DNA of 64,000 nt from Cephalotus follicularis. Its lineage: Eukaryota; Streptophyta; Magnoliopsida; Oxalidales; Cephalotaceae. Below the pieces are notes generated by a model. It ran no database searches and was not told the origin of the DNA. It saw only the letters and a program-made list of their open reading frames with translations. The stretch spans positions 372,001 through 436,000 of the forward strand of contig BDDD01000419.1 in assembly GCA_001972305.1 (NCBI GenBank), given 5' to 3'. The first letter of the stretch is position 1; each line of letters begins with the position of its first letter. A program made the translations under genes and the position numbers. This document shows, one piece after another, positions 58,107 to 64,000 of this stretch.

Positions 58107-61100
58107 ATGTCTGTTGACAAGAGTTGGATGAGTAGGCGGGTTGTCCGGGGGTTACTAACGGAGGAATTTAACAGGGGTGTGCTCGCTTTCTTAGATTTTG
58201 CATTTTCAAACCAATATTTTGTCTGGGATAGTAAGATAAAATGTCTTGTAGCCGTTGCAAGTTAAGGGCGTTTGGAACTCGATCTGAAGTGCTGTTACAT
58301 TTGTTGAAGAAGGGTTTCACCCCTCATAACAAGTTGTGGGATCAACATGGGGAAAGGAGGGAATGCCGTCGGGCTGCAGTAGAGCAACCAGACCCCTCGG
58401 GTCCGAGCAATCCTTTTGTTGATCTCGTAATGGATGTCGGGGGGTTTGATTTTGACACTAGTGAACATGACGAGACGGCCGATGAACTTCCGAACCCCAA
58501 TGCAAAGAAGTTCTATGACCTGCTTAAGGATGCTGATGAACCGTTGTGGAATGGCTGTAAAAAACACAACAAGCTGTCTATGATGACGCGACTCAAGAAT
58601 GTCAAGTCCAAGTATGGGATTCCCAACGAAGGGGCAGAGGAAATTCTTCAGATCTTTAAGAGCGGAATGCCTGAAGATGAGAAGTTGCCGGAGTCTTATT
58701 ACAAGCTGAAACAAATTATGAAGACATGGGATTAGGCTACAAAAAGATAGATGCATGTGTTAATGATTGTATGTTGTATTACAGGGATCAGCACAGGTGT
58801 GCTACAGAGTGTCCAACGTGTAATCATCCTAGATTCAAACCTAACGGTGACGGAAAGAGAAAGAAACAGGTACCTTACAAGGTTTTGCGTCACTTTCCAT
58901 TGGCACCAAGACTTCAGAGGTTGTTTCAATCAGACAAAACATCAGCTGATATGAGGTGGCACAGTAAGAAGAGGAAGGAGAACGACGGTGACGAAGTGGG
59001 AATGGTACACCCGGCTGATGGTGAAGCTTGGAAGCACTTTGATATTACTTTTCCATCGTTTGCTGCAGAGGTTGGCAATGTTAGAATAAGAATAGCAATG
59101 GACGGGTTTTGTCCTTTTGGGGTTAGTAGTAGTGTTTACTCTTGCTGGCCTGTGTTTATTTTCCCATACAATCTTCCACCTTGGTTGTGTATGACGAAGC
59201 CATTCATGTTCTTATCCTTGATTATACCTGGACCAAAAAGCCCAGGAAAAGATATTGATGTGTTTCTGCATCCACCCGTTGACGAGCTGAAGATGTTGTG
59301 GGAAACTGGAGTTGAAACCTATGATGCATCGCACAAGAAGATCTTTCAGATGAGGGCGTCTTTAATGTGGACGATTAGTGATTTTCCTGCCTATGGAATG
59401 CTGTCAGGCTGGAGTACTCATGGTCATTTGGCATGCCCCTACTGCAAGGGTCGGACCAAGGGTTTTAGATTGAAGCATAGTCGGAAATATTTGTGGTTTG
59501 ACTGTCATCGTCAATTGTTGCCCGCAGACCACTAGTTTAGAAGAGACAATAAAAAATTCTTGAAGGGTCGACGGGTGACCGAGGTGGGTGTGGAGAGGTT
59601 ATCAGGTGAAAAGGTAAAAGAACAACTCCCCGAGTTGAATGAAGTTGTGTTTGGAAAATGTGTACCGACTAGTAAGATTCCTGGGTTCGGGAGAGTACAC
59701 AATTGGACTAAGCGTAGTATCTTTTTCGAACTTCCTTATTGGAGTAAAGTACTAGTCAGACACAAGTTGGACGTCATGCACATCGAGAAGAATGTGTTTG
59801 AAAATATATTCAACACGGTCATGAATGTGAAGGGAAAATCCAAGGACCACTTACAAGCTCGACTTGATCTGAAAGAGTTGAGAATAAGACCTGAACTACA
59901 TGCAGAAGAGGTGGATGGGCGGTTCATATTGCCACCAGCAAAATATTCACTGAACAGTGAACAGGTCAAATAAGTTTGTGAATGGATGACAAAGATCAGG
60001 TTTCCGGATGGATACGCCTCAAACATATGTCGGTGTGTGAATGTCTCAGAGTGTAAGGTTTCGGGATTGAAGAGCCACGATTGCTATGTCTTCATGCAGA
60101 GGCTTCTTCCGATTGCATTTTCTAAGTTCCTGTCGAGAAATATCATGGAGGTGTTGGCTGAGGTCAGTGATTTTTTCCAGAATATATGCTCAATATCCAA
60201 CAGTGCTGCTAAGATGGACTTGCTCCAGAGTAACGTTGTGCAAACAGTTTGCAAAATGGAGAAGATATTCCCTCCATCGTTTTTTGATTCGATGGAACAT
60301 CTTCTTGTCCACCTAGCTTATGAAGCAAAAGTATGTGGGCCGGTTCAGAATACATGGATGTATCCCATTGAGAGGTACAGTTACTCGTTGTTTCTCTTTT
60401 TGAAAATGTTCATCTATTTGTCATGTATTCTAATTACATATTTATTTGCAGAGAGCTGTTTGATCTAAAGAAGATGGTCAAGAACAAAGCTCGTGTGGAG
60501 GGGTCGATCGCCGAGGCATACATCATTCGCGAGTTGACAACGTTTTGTTCGTATTATTTCGAACCTGATGTCCCGACGAGGCTGAATAGACCCGAGAGAA
60601 ACTGGGATGGAGGCGCCGTTGCAAATAACGGATTGCTATCAATATTTAGTCATCCCGGTAAAGTAATGGGTAAGACAGAGAGTAGACATTTGACAGACCA
60701 AGAATACGAGGCTGCATATTTGTACATCCTTCTGAACTGCGATGAAGTCAGCCATCTGGTTGAGTAAGTATACATATAAATTGTACTAAGTTTAAACTCT
60801 ATTTATACGAATTGTTATCTCACTTATATTCCTTGTTGTAGTGAGTACAAACAACTGGTCACCGAATTAAACCCTAACATTACCCCCAAACAAATTGAAG
60901 AAGAACGCGATGCACACTTTGCGAAATGGTTTCAAAACCGTGTAAGTAATGGTAGAATATGTCTACAAAGCGTTAATAGGTTTCATGATTTTTAATTGTT
61001 GATGTTGATTTTTATGTTATGTGTGTACATTGAACACTTAATAGGTTAAGAACGACAAGGAAGTTGAAGCCAGTCTACGAAATTTAGCAAGCGCACCTTC

Positions 61101-61839
61101 GACAAAAGTAAGGTCGTGGAAGGGGTATGTCATAAACGGGTACAAGTTTCACACGAGAGATGCATCGAGAACATTAACAACTCAAAATTGGGGTGTAATG
61201 ATCAAGAGAAGCACTTGGAATGACAGTTGCAGTGACTTCTATGGAGCCTTGGTCGATGTCGTGGAGCTCAATTTCTATGGAAAAGACAACAACGTTGTTT
61301 TATTCAAGTGTGATTGGGTTGACACTTTGGAGAGAGGTACCAGAGTGGACGAGTTTGGGATTGTTCATCTGAACCTAGAAAAGGAACTCCCCACATACGA
61401 GATGTTCATGCCAGCGAGTCAGGCTGTGCAGGTGTTCTATGCACCTAGCGTTTCCAATGATCGTAGGTACAAAGAGTGGGTGACTGTAATAAAAACGAAA
61501 CCCAGAAATTCCTACACCCTTATTGATTATGAGGAAGAAGATGGCGATGATTTGGGTATGGATATGACATTGCAAGAAGATGTCGCCACCGATCCACTAC
61601 GGTCATTTCCAGCTGATTTAGGACCTGAAAGTCAAGATTCCCTTCGAGGAGATGGCGAATGGGAGGAGGTAGTATTGCCTCCAGATGTTCGAATAAGAGA
61701 TCCTACGTCAGACCGTGACAATACGGATGATGAGGAAGACGAATGGAAAGACGATGTTTCTGACACGGAAGATAAGGACGGAGTGATGGAATATGATTCC
61801 GATAGTCAAGACGACATGGATATTGATAGCATGGATTAA
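58107..61839 (+). pseudogene. TNP2-type CACTA transposase with DUF4218/DUF4216, disrupted
   Basis: Starts MSVDKSWMSRR at 58107. One base is missing at about 58243 (next frame CSRCKLRAFGTRSEV) and the frame shifts again near 58725 (MGLGYKKIDACVNDCMLYY). The TNP2 domain (58726-59535) has CATECPTCNHPRF, the DGFCPFG and DFPAYGMLSGW blocks and CPYC. In-frame TAG at 59533 and TAA at 59971 follow. The DUF4218-like part (HVSE-type, WMYPIER) crosses a GT-AG intron (60375-60451) into KKMVKNKARVEGSIAEAYI. Further introns follow, then DUF4216 (GVMIKRSTWNDSCSDFYG) and an acidic tail (DDEEDEWKDDVSDTEDKDG). The enzyme would cut the element ends; as written it cannot be made in full. Confidence 0.85.
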
Positions 61840-61992
61840 ACTGTAAGTTAATATTGTATTATATGTAGTAAGTACTGTTTGCAATAGTATTCTTAATGTT
61901 ATAATGTGACACGATATTGTAATTTGATAATATATAGTAGGACAACTGTATGTAGTTTGTATCGTTTTTAAATATGGTGAGTTCTTGCAGAT

Positions 61993-63662
61993 ATGCCTCG
62001 GAGAGTCTTGCGTCTCTCTATCCCTGGAGACTCCAGCACACCCTCAGGATCTACACATCCCGAGCCGGACTCCATGGAGCTGGGGTCACAGGAGCAGGAT
62101 ATCGATGTTTTCAGTGCTAGTAAGGAAATTTGTTATGTCACGATATTTGACATTAAACTGTTTTTCGTATTGTCAAAGCTTTTTTGTTATATTTTATTAC
62201 ATATGTTTACAGTGAAACGTAACCATGTTTTTGAATCAGGTTCCCATCAGCGACGGAGGAGGGGAGCTAGTAGGGGGGCGGACTTGCCGCTGCAGGGGGT
62301 TGACGCTAGACCTATTCAGCATATCAGTCCGAATGGGTAAAGTGACTAGTAATTTAAGTACATATTTTTAAAACTAACCTATGATGTATGTGCCAATATT
62401 TGTTTGTTTAATTGCAGGTGTTTTGAGGAGATGGACGTGAAGAACATGATAGCGTCCATCATCAAGAGCAGAATACTACAGCCATGGATCACTTGGAGTC
62501 AGTGGCCTGATTCAGAGAAAGAACTACTGTGGGAGAAGCTATTGGTTGGTAAAACTATTTCAATTTATAGTAAATATTATTTAGGTTTTTTTTTGACTCA
62601 CTAATTGTTTTGATACTGATGTTTTGTAGGAGTACTTCCAATTTCTTCCTTCTAATGCACACAGCAGACTGCCATTCTATAGTTACGCGCAGGAGAATTA
62701 CCTAAAATGGATGCGTAACTGTAGGAGGAAGGCAATGACAGGCGCTGAGGTGCAGCAGATGAGCCCGGAGTGCATGCAGCATGGCCCTGCAGCGATACCA
62801 CGGGCAGTGTGGGATGAAATGGTGAACAGGTGGTTGTCCGAGGATTTTCAGAAGCGGGCCAGAACAAATGCCGCCAATAGGGCGAACGAAGCACACACCA
62901 CCTACACTGGCGGCAATCACACGATGGAATGACAGCTGCAGATTGGGGTAAGTAATAAACTAAATTTATGATTATGGTGATTAATAAACTTAATTTGTGT
63001 TTCAAACTAATTCGAAATACCATTTGACTTGCAGGGGGCCAAGGGAAAACCGCATGTGGATGTATACTTAGACACCCATAAGAAGGCGGGGGATGATACT
63101 TTTCCACCTCCTATTATAATGGAGAGGATTGTGAGTTACAAACTGAAATGAATATGTCACTTAACTAATTAATCTTGTATATGTTTAATCACTTAACTGA
63201 TTAATCTTGTATTTTTTGTAGGAAAAGTACCGGGCTGCTGAGGGGCCGGATACTGTGGAGGGACCCGACGGTACTAGGGTGCCCGCTCCCTTCGACTTTG
63301 TGGCATGGACGAAGGCTATTGGGGGTCCGCGGAAGGGCAAGATCGGTGGATTAGGGAACTACATGACTTCCACGAAGATGCTACCACAAGCACTCCGAGG
63401 TACTTAGTCGGGAGTGGGAGGTCAGAGTTGCCCATTCACTTCACACCCGTCACAGAGCACCCCATGGTCGGACATAGTCTCAGACCTTCAGAGCCAGCTG
63501 GACCGGATGGAGTCGAAGATGTAGACTTTTATGGCTCAGATGACGCAGATGATGGGGTCTCAGTCCACATGCACACCATCTGATCATAGTTCGCCGCGGT
63601 CTCGGCACCCCCCCTTCCAGCCATCCGGAGATTCGGACGATAGCGATAGCGATGACGAGTAG
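61993..63662 (+). pseudogene. second CACTA gene (plant transposase Ptta/En/Spm type)
   Basis: Begins MPRRVLRLSIPGDSS at 61993. Exons separated by GT-AG introns encode a basic linker (RRRRGASRGADLP), the domain start (FEEMDVKNMI), then WSQWPDSEKELLWEKL, NYLKWMRNCRRKAM and PAAIPRAVWDEMVNRWLS. This is the layout of the plant transposase family that accompanies TNP2 and resembles TnpA-like end-binding proteins. A TGA follows HTMGG-like residues at 62930-62932 and another stop lies near 63405. Later pieces (KGKPHVDVYLDTHKKAGDD, FDFVAWTKAIGG) and an acidic Asp/Ser tail end at 63662. Confidence 0.75.
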
Positions 63663-64000
63663 TAGTCTGTTGTATCTGACATATTCTAACATTGTATGTA
63701 AATGTATTTGACATATTATCCTTTTTATAAAATGCTGACAAAGCTTTTTTCCATTGTTTTGTTAGTTAAGAATGAATGAAATGTGTCTACTGTTGAGAAG
63801 TGTGAAATATAAACTGTTATTGTGGTTGTTGCTGAAATGAATTGCATGTTTTTCTTGGAGTTTAGGGCATAGATTCTGCTGATAGTTCCTGCAGCACAAT
63901 CTGCAGAATGGAGAGGGCTCGGCGAGGGCATTCTGCAGCAAACATACACGGCGAGAGTGGCGAGGAGAAGGGCAGTCCGAGGAGGAGAGGGCCCCTAGCC
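63663..64000 (+). other. CACTA 3' subterminal region (partial)
   Basis: Non-coding. GGCGAGGGC (63921-63930) and related GGCGAG words (to 63965) begin to accumulate near the edge, as expected close to the right end of the element. Confidence 0.6.

Larger units (their letters stand above)
57253..64000 (+). mobile_element. CACTA (En/Spm-type) transposon, right end beyond window
   Basis: The left end is CACTACAAAAAAAAAAGGG preceded by TTG (a 3-bp duplication is expected for the superfamily; the partner is not in the window). Subterminal GGCGAGGGC / GCCCTCGCC words in both directions (57276-57370, again at 63917-63965) are the usual CACTA end structure. Inside are a TNP2-type transposase (58107-61839) and a second plant-transposase gene (61993-63662), both in forward orientation as in autonomous CACTA elements. 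Both carry stops or frameshifts. Confidence 0.88.

Overview
The window is nuclear DNA of a eudicot plant. Three intron-bearing genes and one intronless F-box gene have clear Arabidopsis-type relatives, the space between them is AT-rich, and roughly half of the sequence is transposable elements, several nested in each other. I cannot name the species. One base (12362) is N.

Layout. 1-5078: 3' end of a Ty3/gypsy element of Tat type (pol end, a large antisense gene with its own TATA box and introns, PPT, 3' LTR). 5899-10349 (-): five-exon Munc13-like/DUF810 gene. 13927-14840: solo LTR of the same Tat group with a perfect 5-bp target duplication. 15946-16983 (+): intronless F-box/LRR gene. 19033-21623 (+): six-exon YebC/TACO1-type organellar translation activator. 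22251-25114: probable Tekay/Del-like solo LTR. 25437-26575: a compact element with 9-bp target duplication and ~145-bp inverted repeats enclosing a complete RPL27A (uL15) reading frame, so a Pack-MULE. 27500-30611: decayed autonomous MULE interrupted by a further Tat solo LTR (28430-29587). 31307-35813 (-): intact six-exon CCD8, the carlactone-forming strigolactone enzyme. 36398-43184 (-): decayed Ty1/copia element whose 3' LTR points at CCD8 from about 585 bp upstream, itself interrupted by a hAT fragment. 46256-49999 (-): non-autonomous Tat relative keeping gag and the antisense gene but no pol. 53264-56980: 19 copies of a 77-bp tandem repeat without any indel, split by a 2.25-kb solo LTR. 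57253-end: a CACTA element with TNP2 and a second transposase gene, both damaged, running off the window.

The host genes are unrelated in function: vesicle-priming/tethering-like protein, ubiquitin-ligase adaptor, organelle translation factor, ribosomal protein and strigolactone biosynthesis. The most unusual points are the whole ribosomal-protein gene carried by a Mutator-type element, the independently structured antisense gene shared by two Tat elements (one of which begins with a histone-H3-tail-like heptapeptide), the strictly phased 77-bp satellite, and the copia LTR facing CCD8.
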